Shown here in pieces: positions 9,000 to 15,145 of a stretch of DNA of 64,000 bases. The notes under the pieces were generated by a model. The model was not told the DNA's origin. It did no database searches and saw nothing but the letters and a program-made list of their open reading frames with translations. Source of the stretch: Flavobacterium fluviale. Its GTDB lineage: Bacteria; Bacteroidota; Bacteroidia; Flavobacteriales; Flavobacteriaceae. Each line of letters opens with the position of its first letter. The first letter of the stretch is position 1. Location: assembly GCF_003312915.1 (NCBI RefSeq), contig NZ_CP030261.1, forward strand, positions 124,001 to 188,000, in the 5' to 3' direction. The position numbers and the translations under genes are program-made.

Positions 9000-9026
9000 A
9001 AAACCTTCCTCGTGGAAGGTTTTTTT
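9000..9026 (+). terminator. Rho-independent terminator of the HU gene
   Basis: The hairpin AACCTTCC-tcgt-GGAAGGTT is followed by a run of T. It lies 33 bases after the HU stop codon. Confidence 0.85.
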
Positions 9027-9095
9027 ATGCGGTTTAACGATTTTTTTTGTGATTTTAATTTTTTTATGATTAAATTTAATAAAAATTGTAACCGT

Positions 9096-9656
9096 ATGAT
9101 TTCAGAAAAATTAAAAAAAGGACACCTGCTTATTGCCGAGCCTTCAATAATTGGAGATTTATCATTTAACAGATCGGTAATTTTATTAGCAGACCATAAC
9201 AAAGAAGGATCAATAGGTTTTATCATTAATAAACCATTAAAATACACTATTAATGATTTAATTCCTGAGATTGAAGCCAACTTTAAGATATATAACGGAG
9301 GCCCTGTAGAACAAGACAACCTTTATTTCATCCATAATATTCCAGAATTAATCCCAAATAGTGTTGAGATTTCTAATGGAATTTACTGGGGAGGCGATTT
9401 TGAATCAACCAAAGACTTAATTAATGACGGATCTATTAGCAAAAATAATATTCGTTTTTTCTTAGGTTATACCGGCTGGGACGAAAATCAGCTTGAAAGT
9501 GAGATGCAGGGAAACTCTTGGATTATTGCTGATAATAATTATAAGAATAAAATTATCGGTAAATCTACTACCCACTTTTGGAAAGAGCAGATTATAGAAC
9601 TTGGAGGCGACTACCTTATTTGGTCTAATGCACCAGAAAATCCATATCTGAATTAA
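9096..9656 (+). CDS. YqgE/AlgH family protein
   Basis: A 186-residue protein when read from the ATG at 9096 (MISEKLKKGHLLIAEPSIIG). The family pattern is clear: GHLLIAEPSI, FNRSVILLADHNKEGSIGFIINKPL, YNGGPVEQDNLYFIH, and FFLGYTGWDENQLESEM. The biochemical function of YqgE is not established. Earlier in-frame starts would place the beginning inside the HU terminator and add a Phe-rich tail absent from the family, so I reject them. The stop codon overlaps the stop of the convergent aminotransferase gene. Confidence 0.92.
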   Translation: MISEKLKKGHLLIAEPSIIGDLSFNRSVILLADHNKEGSIGFIINKPLKYTINDLIPEIEANFKIYNGGPVEQDNLYFIHNIPELIPNSVEISNGIYWGGDFESTKDLINDGSISKNNIRFFLGYTGWDENQLESEMQGNSWIIADNNYKNKIIGKSTTHFWKEQIIELGGDYLIWSNAPENPYLN

Positions 9657-10492
9657 TTTTCAGAAATGGATTCATTTAATTTCTGCACTAATAAATGAGC
9701 CAGATTAGTTTTAAACTTCTTTTTTCGATATTTGGTTATCGGCTGTATTCCCATGATTACATTTGTCAGGAATATTTCATCCGCTTTTTGAAGATCAAAC
9801 GGTGAAATTATTTCCTCCGAAATTTCTATGCCTTCTACTTTCTTGGCTAATGCCAAAATTTGTTTACGCATTATTCCATTTAAAGCACCTTCTGAAACTG
9901 GCGGCGTTATTAGTTTTTTTCCTGTTACCATAAAAATATTCCCTTGAAGTGCTTCTACCACATTTTTGCTGTCATTTAGTAAAAGGCAATTGGCAAGATC
10001 ATTTTCGTGGGCATAAATACTTCCTGTAATGTGAATCATCTTATTAGTCGTTTTAAGAGACGATAATAATTGTTTCGTTACATAGAAATCTTTATATAAA
10101 TCAACTTCGTATTCGTTTGTATTAACTGTGTAGGAAGTATTTTCAAGTGCTGCTGCTTTGATTAAAAATGAAATTTCATTGGTTTTTGGAAGATATAAAC
10201 CTCCGTCATTTCTAAAAACAGTAATTCTAGCTCTAGCCGAAGAGGAAATACCCTGCTCTTTTACTAAATTAAGGATTTGCTCTTCGAAATATTCCATTGT
10301 AAAATTCATCGGAATCATCATTCTAACCACGCGCATAGAAGCCATTAATCTAAAGTAATGATCTTCAAGAAACAAGATTTTCCCATTGATTATTTTTACT
10401 GTTTCAAAAATGCCGTCACCGTATAGAAAAGCGCGGTTTTGAGTTAATATGTTACTATCTTCCTGCGCTATATTTCCGTTAAAATTAATCAT
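9653..10492 (-). CDS. Class IV aminotransferase (aminodeoxychorismate lyase-like)
   Basis: A 279-residue PLP enzyme of fold type IV, the family of branched-chain aminotransferase, D-amino-acid aminotransferase and 4-amino-4-deoxychorismate lyase (PabC). The start MINFNGNIAQEDSNILTQNRAFLYGDGIFETVK is typical, with the conserved GDGIFE. The PLP lysine is in LLSSLKTTNKMIHI. Which reaction it catalyses cannot be fixed; PabC, making p-aminobenzoate for folate, is the best guess from length. It overlaps the YqgE gene tail to tail by four bases. Its start sits directly after the terminator of the START-like gene. Confidence 0.88.
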   Translation of the reverse strand: MINFNGNIAQEDSNILTQNRAFLYGDGIFETVKIINGKILFLEDHYFRLMASMRVVRMMIPMNFTMEYFEEQILNLVKEQGISSSARARITVFRNDGGLYLPKTNEISFLIKAAALENTSYTVNTNEYEVDLYKDFYVTKQLLSSLKTTNKMIHITGSIYAHENDLANCLLLNDSKNVVEALQGNIFMVTGKKLITPPVSEGALNGIMRKQILALAKKVEGIEISEEIISPFDLQKADEIFLTNVIMGIQPITKYRKKKFKTNLAHLLVQKLNESISEN

Positions 10493-10518
10493 AAAAAAAC
10501 CCTGAATTTTGTTCAGGG
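10493..10518 (-). terminator. Terminator of the START-like gene, abutting the next start codon
   Basis: On the minus strand the hairpin CCCTGAA-caaaa-TTCAGGG is followed by seven T residues that run straight into the ATG of the aminotransferase gene. It ends the START-like transcript. Confidence 0.75.
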
Positions 10519-10526
10519 CAAATATA
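10519..10526 (-). promoter_or_regulatory. -7 element for the aminotransferase gene, just upstream of the terminator hairpin
   Basis: The minus strand reads TATATTTG (TAnnTTTG) between the START-like stop codon and the hairpin. Initiation from it would begin inside the hairpin, so the new transcript would contain only part of the terminator stem and escape termination. Confidence 0.5.
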
Positions 10527-10546
10527 AGGTATAAAATAGACTTTTA

Positions 10547-10939
10547 CTAAACAGATCCTATAAGATGTTTTAGATCTGAGATTTGATTCTCCCACAATTG
10601 TTTAGCTTCGCCAATTTCTTCTTTATCAGCAAAATCAACTACCATAAGCGAAACATCTTTAGTCAATTCATCGACTAAAATATGAAGTTCGAAAAAGTAT
10701 TCAGTATCCTTACTGCTCTCATCTACCCATTTAAACTTAACTTTTTCTCCTGTTTTTTTTGAAGCCAAGCGTGCTTTTTCCTGCGAATCATTCCAGATGA
10801 AAGTAAAAAATTCACCTCTTGAATTAACATTGTCAGCAAACCATTCTGATAAACCTGACGGAGTTGATATATATTGATACAATAATTGCGGCGAAGAATT
10901 GATCGGAAACTCGATTTCGTAACGTATTTTTGAATCCAT
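10547..10939 (-). CDS. START-like domain protein
   Basis: A 130-residue protein with the START/SRPBCC-like pattern common in Bacteroidota: IRYEIEFPINSSPQLLYQYISTPSGLSEWFADNV at the start, FTFIWNDSQEKARL, and LWENQISDLKHLIGS at the end. The fold forms a hydrophobic cavity that may bind a lipid or other ligand, but no function is established. It is a single gene ended by its own hairpin terminator. Confidence 0.85.
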   Translation of the reverse strand: MDSKIRYEIEFPINSSPQLLYQYISTPSGLSEWFADNVNSRGEFFTFIWNDSQEKARLASKKTGEKVKFKWVDESSKDTEYFFELHILVDELTKDVSLMVVDFADKEEIGEAKQLWENQISDLKHLIGSV

Positions 10940-11026
10940 GTGCTACTTTTAATTTTTTCGAAATATAAGAATATATGTCCAAAAACAATGCGTTTTTAAA
11001 AATATTTTTTTTTCTTCAAAATATTC

Positions 11027-11056
11027 TTGTACGCTTTAATATTATTTCTATCTTTG
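11027..11056 (+). promoter_or_regulatory. Consensus promoter of the tRNA gene
   Basis: TTG at 11027-11029, 19 bases, then TATCTTTG at 11049-11056. This is the TTG-N19-TAnnTTTG arrangement, 34 bases ahead of the tRNA. Confidence 0.75.
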
Positions 11057-11089
11057 CACCCGCAATCAAGAATTCATGATAGCAGTCCA

Positions 11090-11163
11090 GGCGAGGTAGC
11101 TCAGTTGGTTAGAGCGCAGGATTCATAACCCTGAGGTCACGGGTTCAACTCCCGTCCTCGCTA
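11090..11163 (+). tRNA. tRNA with CAT anticodon (elongator tRNA-Met)
   Basis: The 74 bases fold as a tRNA: acceptor GGCGAGG/CCTCGCT (first pair G-T), D-arm GCTC/GAGC, anticodon arm CAGGA-TTCATAA-CCCTG, T-arm ACGGG-TTCAACT-CCCGT, discriminator A. The anticodon is CAT. It lacks the three G-C pairs in the anticodon stem expected of an initiator. Elongator Met is the best call, but a lysidine-modified tRNA-Ile2 cannot be excluded by eye. CCA is not encoded (the genome continues CAAG). An A-C mismatch closes the anticodon loop. The last 26 bases plus CA recur five times downstream. Confidence 0.92.
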
Positions 11164-11173
11164 CAAGATAAAA

Positions 11174-11205
11174 AACACCACTTTTTCAAGTGGTGTTTTT
11201 TTTTT
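11174..11205 (+). terminator. Terminator of the tRNA gene
   Basis: Hairpin AACACCACTT-tttc-AAGTGGTGTT followed by a T run, 10 bases after the tRNA. The same hairpin is copied after each downstream cassette; the loop sequence alternates between TTTC and ATTC. Confidence 0.9.
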
Positions 11206-11223
11206 GCTTATAATATTTATTTT

Positions 11224-11478
11224 ATGGAAGAATTTGTTGTCTATATTCTTTATTCTGAAAGATTTAATAAAAACTATACAGGATTTACTTCTAATCTAAT
11301 CGAAAGATTTAAATCTCATAATGATCTTGGGACAAAAGGATACACTTTGAAATTTAGACCATGGAAAGTAATTCATGTAGAATTCTTTACATTTAAATCT
11401 GACGCAATGAAAAGAGAAAAATATCTAAAGACGGGAGCGGGAAGAGAATTCATCAAAGATCTTATTAGTAAACTTTAG
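11224..11478 (+). CDS. GIY-YIG nuclease, cassette 1
   Basis: An 84-residue single-domain GIY-YIG nuclease. The signature tyrosines are in VYILYS (Tyr7) and NYTG (Tyr18), the catalytic Arg is in IERFKSHN (Arg28), and the metal-binding Glu is in AMKREKYLKTGAGREF (Glu65). This is the minimal UPF0213/YhbQ-like form with no DNA-binding extension. Such proteins cut or nick DNA, and relatives act as homing enzymes. It starts 19 bases after the tRNA terminator and its stop is followed by hairpins and a copied tRNA tail. The protein is identical to that of cassette 3. Confidence 0.92.
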   Translation: MEEFVVYILYSERFNKNYTGFTSNLIERFKSHNDLGTKGYTLKFRPWKVIHVEFFTFKSDAMKREKYLKTGAGREFIKDLISKL

Positions 11479-11503
11479 CAGGATATATATCCGCCACGGC
11501 GGA

Positions 11504-11570
11504 CACGGGTTCAACTCCCGTCCTCGCTACAAGATAAAAAACACCACTTATTCAAGTGGTGTTTTTTTTT
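11504..11570 (+). repeat. Orphan tRNA tail plus terminator after cassette 1
   Basis: An exact copy of the T-arm, the 3' acceptor strand and CA of the upstream tRNA (11504-11531), then the tRNA terminator with an ATTC loop (11540-11570). The D-arm, anticodon arm and 5' acceptor strand are missing, so no tRNA can form from it alone. Confidence 0.92.
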
Positions 11571-11588
11571 GCTTATAATATTTATTTT

Positions 11589-11843
11589 ATGGAAGAATTT
11601 GTTGTCTATATTCTTTATTCTGAAAGATTTAATAAAAACTATACAGGATTTACTTCTAACCTAATCGAAAGATTTAAGTCGCATAATAATCTTGGAACAA
11701 AAGGATACACTTTGAAATTTAGACCATGGAAAGTAATTCATGTAGAATTTTTCACATCCAAATCTAAAGCAATGGAAAGAGAAAAATATCTAAAAACGGG
11801 AGCGGGAAGAGAATTCATCAAAAATCTTATTAGCAAACTTTAG
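11589..11843 (+). CDS. GIY-YIG nuclease, cassette 2
   Basis: An 84-residue paralogue of cassette 1 with all GIY-YIG residues intact. It is the most divergent copy: Asn34 replaces Asp, the middle reads FFTSKSKAMEREKYL instead of FFTFKSDAMKREKYL, and the end reads IKNLISKL. I start it at the ATG at 11589. An upstream in-frame GTG at 11556 lies inside the terminator hairpin of the preceding cassette and is not used by cassettes 1 and 3. Followed by hairpins and a tRNA tail. Confidence 0.92.
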   Translation: MEEFVVYILYSERFNKNYTGFTSNLIERFKSHNNLGTKGYTLKFRPWKVIHVEFFTSKSKAMEREKYLKTGAGREFIKNLISKL

Positions 11844-11868
11844 CAGGATTTATATCCGCCACGGCGGA

Positions 11869-11936
11869 CACGGGTTCAACTCCCGTCCTCGCTACAAGAT
11901 AAAAAACACCACTTTTTCAAGTGGTGTTTTTTTTTT
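11869..11936 (+). repeat. Orphan tRNA tail plus terminator after cassette 2
   Basis: Exact tRNA tail at 11869-11896 and terminator at 11905-11936. The terminator has the TTTC loop and longer T run of the one after the tRNA itself, not the ATTC loop seen after the other cassettes. Confidence 0.92.
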
Positions 11937-11954
11937 GCTTATAATATTTATTTT

Positions 11955-12209
11955 ATGGAAGAATTTGTTGTCTATATTCTTTATTCTGAAAGATTTAATA
12001 AAAACTATACAGGATTTACTTCTAATCTAATCGAAAGATTTAAATCTCATAATGATCTTGGGACAAAAGGATACACTTTGAAATTTAGACCATGGAAAGT
12101 AATTCATGTAGAATTCTTTACATTTAAATCTGACGCAATGAAAAGAGAAAAATATCTAAAGACGGGAGCGGGAAGAGAATTCATCAAAGATCTTATTAGT
12201 AAACTTTAG
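11955..12209 (+). CDS. GIY-YIG nuclease, cassette 3
   Basis: Identical in protein, and by eye in DNA, to cassette 1, including the 11 bases after the stop codon. The preceding terminator is also the TTTC-loop type, as before cassette 1. This points to duplication of a two-cassette (731-bp) block. All catalytic GIY-YIG residues are present (Tyr7, Tyr18, Arg28, Glu65). Confidence 0.92.
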   Translation: MEEFVVYILYSERFNKNYTGFTSNLIERFKSHNDLGTKGYTLKFRPWKVIHVEFFTFKSDAMKREKYLKTGAGREFIKDLISKL

Positions 12210-12234
12210 CAGGATATATATCCGCCACGGCGGA

Positions 12235-12301
12235 CACGGGTTCAACTCCCGTCCTCGCTACAAGATAAAAAACACCACTTATTCAAGTGGTGTTTTTTTT
12301 T
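12235..12301 (+). repeat. Orphan tRNA tail plus terminator after cassette 3
   Basis: Exact tRNA tail at 12235-12262 and ATTC-loop terminator at 12271-12301. Confidence 0.92.
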
Positions 12302-12319
12302 GCTTATAATATTTATTTT

Positions 12320-12574
12320 ATGGAAGAATTTGTTGTCTATATTCTTTATTCTGAAAGATTTAATAAAAACTATACAGGATTTACTTCTAACCTAATCGAA
12401 AGATTTAAGTCGCATAATAATCTTGGGACAAAAGGATACACTTTGAAATTTAGACCATGGAAAGTAATTCATGTAGAATTCTTTACATTTAAATCTGACG
12501 CAATGAAAAGAGAAAAATATCTAAAGACGGGAGCGGGAAGAGAATTCATCAAAGATCTTATTAGTAAACTTTAG
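12320..12574 (+). CDS. GIY-YIG nuclease, cassette 4
   Basis: A mosaic copy. The first half follows cassette 2 (Asn34, same silent changes, AAGTCGCATAATAATC), and the second half follows cassettes 1 and 3 (FTFKSDAMKREKYL, IKDL). The active-site residues are intact. I use the ATG at 12320; the upstream GTG at 12287 lies within the terminator hairpin. Confidence 0.92.
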   Translation: MEEFVVYILYSERFNKNYTGFTSNLIERFKSHNNLGTKGYTLKFRPWKVIHVEFFTFKSDAMKREKYLKTGAGREFIKDLISKL

Positions 12575-12599
12575 CAGGATATATATCCGCCACGGCGGA

Positions 12600-12666
12600 C
12601 ACGGGTTCAACTCCCGTCCTCGCTACAAGATAAAAAACACCACTTATTCAAGTGGTGTTTTTTTTT
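12600..12666 (+). repeat. Orphan tRNA tail plus terminator after cassette 4
   Basis: Exact tRNA tail at 12600-12627 and ATTC-loop terminator at 12636-12666. Confidence 0.92.
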
Positions 12667-12684
12667 GCTTATAATATTTATTTT

Positions 12685-12939
12685 ATGGAAGAATTTGTTG
12701 TCTATATTCTTTATTCTGAAAGATTTAATAAAAACTATACAGGATTTACTTCTAACCTAATCGAAAGATTTAAGTCGCATAATGATCTTGGGACAAAAGG
12801 ATACACTTTGAAATTTAGACCATGGAAAGTAATTCATGTAGAATTCTTTACATCCAAATCTGACGCAATGAAAAGAGAAAAATATCTAAAGACGGGAGCG
12901 GGAAGAGAATTCATCAAAAATCTTATTAGCAAACTTTAG
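12685..12939 (+). CDS. GIY-YIG nuclease, cassette 5
   Basis: A mosaic copy: the 5' part carries cassette-2 silent changes but Asp34; the middle reads FFTSKSDAMKREKYL, mixing both types; the end reads IKNLISKL with GCAGGATTTATATCC after the stop as in cassette 2. The catalytic residues are intact. The start is the ATG at 12685; the GTG at 12652 is inside the preceding terminator. It is the last intact cassette. Confidence 0.92.
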   Translation: MEEFVVYILYSERFNKNYTGFTSNLIERFKSHNDLGTKGYTLKFRPWKVIHVEFFTSKSDAMKREKYLKTGAGREFIKNLISKL

Positions 12940-12964
12940 CAGGATTTATATCCGCCACGGCGGA

Positions 12965-13031
12965 CACGGGTTCAACTCCCGTCCTCGCTACAAGATAAAA
13001 AACACCACTTATTCAAGTGGTGTTTTTTTTT
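12965..13031 (+). repeat. Orphan tRNA tail plus terminator after cassette 5
   Basis: Exact tRNA tail at 12965-12992 and ATTC-loop terminator at 13001-13031. After this point the cassette sequence decays. Confidence 0.92.
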
Positions 13032-13047
13032 GTTATAATACTTTGCA

Positions 13048-13091
13048 ATAGAAGAAAATTTGTAGTTTACATTTGGTACAAGCGCAATTAA
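13048..13091 (+). pseudogene. Remnant of a sixth GIY-YIG gene start
   Basis: After the last terminator, TGTTATAATA resembles the cassette leader TGCTTATAATA. The ATG is ATA, two Glu codons remain, then after a two-base insertion TTT-GTA-GTT-TAC-ATT encodes FVVYI with codons mostly synonymous to those of the intact cassettes. A stop follows six codons later. Synonymous drift in the conserved first motif indicates an old, once-coding copy. Confidence 0.55.
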
Positions 13092-13097
13092 AAATAC

Positions 13098-13105
13098 TAT
13101 TTTTG
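13098..13105 (+). promoter_or_regulatory. -7 promoter element TATTTTTG
   Basis: A TAnnTTTG match 22 bases before the ATG of the small gene at 13128. A TTTG at 13072-13075 is 22 bases upstream and could serve as the -33 element. Confidence 0.5.
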
Positions 13106-13127
13106 CAACGAAGTAATAAAACAGAAA

Positions 13128-13382
13128 ATGGATATAGTTAAATTTAAAATCACATCAAAAACGATTAAAGTAGAAGTACGCAATTCGAATAATTATGTTT
13201 TTAATTTTAATACTGCCTTAGACATTGCAAAAGAAGACAAAGATGTTTTATTAAAACTCTACAATGCATTAGATCTTCTTTTTAAGAAAGAAAATCACGC
13301 CGAAGTAAAAAATTACATTTCGCCAAACCAAACCAATATTTTGGATCAAATCTCTGCGGTTGAAGATTCGGATAAAGAATAA
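13128..13382 (+). CDS. Small hypothetical protein (84 aa)
   Basis: An 84-residue protein with a hydrophilic C-terminus (SAVEDSDKE), no signal peptide and no motif I recognise. The start reads MDIVKFKITSKTIKVEVRN. A promoter-like -7 element precedes it. The balanced codon use and clean start suggest a real gene. It follows the GIY-YIG array and may be the gene that originally lay next to the tRNA. Confidence 0.6.
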   Translation: MDIVKFKITSKTIKVEVRNSNNYVFNFNTALDIAKEDKDVLLKLYNALDLLFKKENHAEVKNYISPNQTNILDQISAVEDSDKE

Positions 13383-13408
13383 TGACAGCAATAAATTATC
13401 TCTAAATA

Positions 13409-13424
13409 TTTACCAAATGGTAAA
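13409..13424. promoter_or_regulatory. Palindromic operator, copy 1 (upstream of the Crp/Fnr gene)
   Basis: TTTACCA-AA-TGGTAAA, a 7+7 palindrome, lies 33 bases before the Crp/Fnr start. The identical sequence recurs before the SDR gene. Confidence 0.7.
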
Positions 13425-13457
13425 TTAATCGTAGGCAGATTTTACTAATTTGCAGTC

Positions 13458-14024
13458 ATGAAAGAATTGATAAATTATATTTTACAGTTTGGAAGCCTGA
13501 ATCAACAACAGCTAGCTTTCATTGAAAAAATGACTTCGGAAATTGAACTGCAAAAAGACGAGTATTTTTCTGAAGCAGGAAAAATTCCTAATCAAGTTGG
13601 TTTTGTTTTAGAAGGTGTCATTCGAGGTTGTTATTACAACAACAAAGGAGAAGAAATTACGCGTTGTTTTATAAATGAAAATAGTCTCGTTGTAGATTAT
13701 ATAAATTTTGAAACCAATACAATTTCTTCAGAGTATCTTCAAGCCCTTACTCCATGCAGACTCATTGTATTTTCAAAACAAGACTGGGAAGAACTTTCAC
13801 ATACTATTACGAGCTGGGACAATATTAAAAACAAAATGGTCCAAAAATGTCTTTTTCAAAAATCAAGAAAAAATCCGGTAATTTCGCAAGACGCAACTAC
13901 CAGATATCTTGAGTTTATGAAAAATTATCCTTCACTTGTCAATCGTGTTCCATTAGTTTACATAGCTTCTTATTTGGGCGTTACACAACAGTCTCTTAGC
14001 AGAATAAGAAAAAATATTCGATAG
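13458..14024 (+). CDS. Crp/Fnr-family transcriptional regulator
   Basis: A 188-residue regulator. An N-terminal cyclic-nucleotide-binding-like beta barrel (FSEAGKIPNQVGFVLEGVIRGCYYNNKGEEITRCF) is joined to a C-terminal winged helix with recognition helix VTQQSLSRIRKNI. The Arg/Ser-type cAMP phosphate loop is not obvious, so the ligand is unknown, as in many Bacteroidota Crp/Fnr proteins. A perfect palindrome precedes this gene, and the same palindrome precedes the SDR gene downstream, which suggests that the regulator controls both itself and that oxidoreductase. Confidence 0.9.
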   Translation: MKELINYILQFGSLNQQQLAFIEKMTSEIELQKDEYFSEAGKIPNQVGFVLEGVIRGCYYNNKGEEITRCFINENSLVVDYINFETNTISSEYLQALTPCRLIVFSKQDWEELSHTITSWDNIKNKMVQKCLFQKSRKNPVISQDATTRYLEFMKNYPSLVNRVPLVYIASYLGVTQQSLSRIRKNIR

Positions 14025-14031
14025 TTTACTT

Positions 14032-14047
14032 TTTACCAAATGGTAAA
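14032..14047. promoter_or_regulatory. Palindromic operator, copy 2 (upstream of the SDR gene)
   Basis: An identical TTTACCA-AA-TGGTAAA. It ends directly before TTG (14048-14050), which is 18 bases from the -7 element TAATTTTG (14069-14076), so the site sits against the -33 box of the SDR promoter. Confidence 0.7.
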
Positions 14048-14104
14048 TTGATTTATTTACATTGACTTTAATTTTGTTCCATCATGAATTATTAAAAAAT
14101 TATA

Positions 14105-14884
14105 ATGGATACACAAAGCACAAACTTTTCTAAAGATAAAATAGAAAATAGAATAGTATTAATTACTGGAGCCAATAAAGGTATTGGTTTTGAAACAGCG
14201 AAACAACTAGTCAAAAAAGGACTTTTTGTTTATTTAGGCTGCCGCGATATTGAAAGAGGAAAAGCTGCAGAAAAGTTACTAAATGAAAATGGTTACCAAA
14301 ATGTTAAAGCAATAGAACTAGATGTTACTAAAGCGGATACTATAACAGCGGCAAAAAACACTATCTCTCAAGAACATGGAAAATTAGATATTTTGATAAA
14401 TAATGCTGGTATAAGCGGTATTGTGCCTCAAAAGGCATTAGAAACAAACATTTCTAATTATCAAGAAGTTTATGAGGTCAATCTTCATGGTGTAATTAGA
14501 ACTACACAGACTTTTATCGATTTATTGCAAAAATCTTCAGAACCTAGAATTGTTAACGTAAGTACAAGTCTTGCATCATTAACACTTCAAAGCAATCCAA
14601 AATGGCCTGCTTATGATTATGGCAAATATGTGGTTTATGCTTCTTCAAAATCTGCTATGAATATGTATACTGTTCATCTCGCTTACGAACTCCAAAATAC
14701 TGCCATCAAAATTAATGCAGTTTGTCCAGGCTACACCAAAACGGATTTCACCAATTACATTGGAGGCGAAGTCGAAGATGCTGGAAAACGTATTGTAAAA
14801 TATGCCTTAATTGATAATGAGGGACCAACTGGCAAATTTTTCAGCGAGGAAAGTAATCCAGAAACTGAAGAAATTCCTTGGTAA
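14105..14884 (+). CDS. Short-chain dehydrogenase/reductase (SDR)
   Basis: A 259-residue classical SDR. The NAD(P)-binding motif TGANKGIG is at 21-28, NNAG at 99-102, and the catalytic Tyr178-x3-Lys182 is in VVYASSKSAM with a Ser near 153. It reduces or oxidises a carbonyl or alcohol; the substrate is not predictable. The GCRDIERG segment after strand 2 fits NADP use. A shared palindrome with the upstream Crp/Fnr gene points to regulation by that protein. A strong terminator follows. Confidence 0.92.
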   Translation: MDTQSTNFSKDKIENRIVLITGANKGIGFETAKQLVKKGLFVYLGCRDIERGKAAEKLLNENGYQNVKAIELDVTKADTITAAKNTISQEHGKLDILINNAGISGIVPQKALETNISNYQEVYEVNLHGVIRTTQTFIDLLQKSSEPRIVNVSTSLASLTLQSNPKWPAYDYGKYVVYASSKSAMNMYTVHLAYELQNTAIKINAVCPGYTKTDFTNYIGGEVEDAGKRIVKYALIDNEGPTGKFFSEESNPETEEIPW

Positions 14885-14916
14885 AAACTATTAAAAAATT
14901 CCTGTTTTACTTTTAC

Positions 14917-14950
14917 AAAAAGTCTTTAAAATTATTTTAAAGACTTTTTT
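14917..14950 (+). terminator. Terminator of the SDR gene
   Basis: Perfect hairpin AAAAGTCTTTAAAA-ttatt-TTAAAGACTTTTTT with a T tail, 33 bases after the stop codon. Confidence 0.85.
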
Positions 14951-15145
14951 CCAGTTTAAATACTATGTAAACAAAAAACATACATTTTACTGTAACATTT
15001 TCCAATAACAGCGTCAAAATATAAAATTAAATTACGGTTCTTTGTAACTTATTACATTCATGTTTTGAAATCAATCCTATTTTGAATGCAATAATAGTAA
15101 GACCAATGAGTTTTTATTAGTTAAACAAGTCGCGATATTTTCGTT

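Larger units (their letters stand above)
11138..13031 (+). repeat. Tandem array of five 365/366-bp GIY-YIG/tRNA-tail cassettes
   Basis: The 28-base tRNA tail beginning CACGGGTTCAACTCCCGT occurs at 11138, 11504, 11869, 12235, 12600 and 12965, a spacing of 365 or 366 bases. Between neighbouring tails lie the tRNA terminator hairpin, an 84-residue GIY-YIG gene and two small hairpins. The first tail belongs to the intact tRNA; the other five are tails without a tRNA body. The cassettes are nearly identical, so the array is young or kept uniform by recombination. Nothing like a transposase or integrase accompanies it; the only protein encoded is the nuclease. Confidence 0.95.

Noticed and set aside
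9012..9095. Longer N-terminus for the YqgE protein
   Set aside because: It would begin inside the HU terminator and add a Phe-rich stretch foreign to the family.
11556..11588. N-terminal extension MVFFFAYNIYF of GIY-YIG cassettes 2, 4 and 5
   Set aside because: The GTG start lies inside the terminator hairpin, and cassettes 1 and 3 lack the extension; the ATG before EEFVVYI is common to all.
11138..13031. Reading the tandem array as a CRISPR
   Set aside because: The period is 365 bp, each unit encodes a protein, and there are no short repeats with unique spacers or cas genes.
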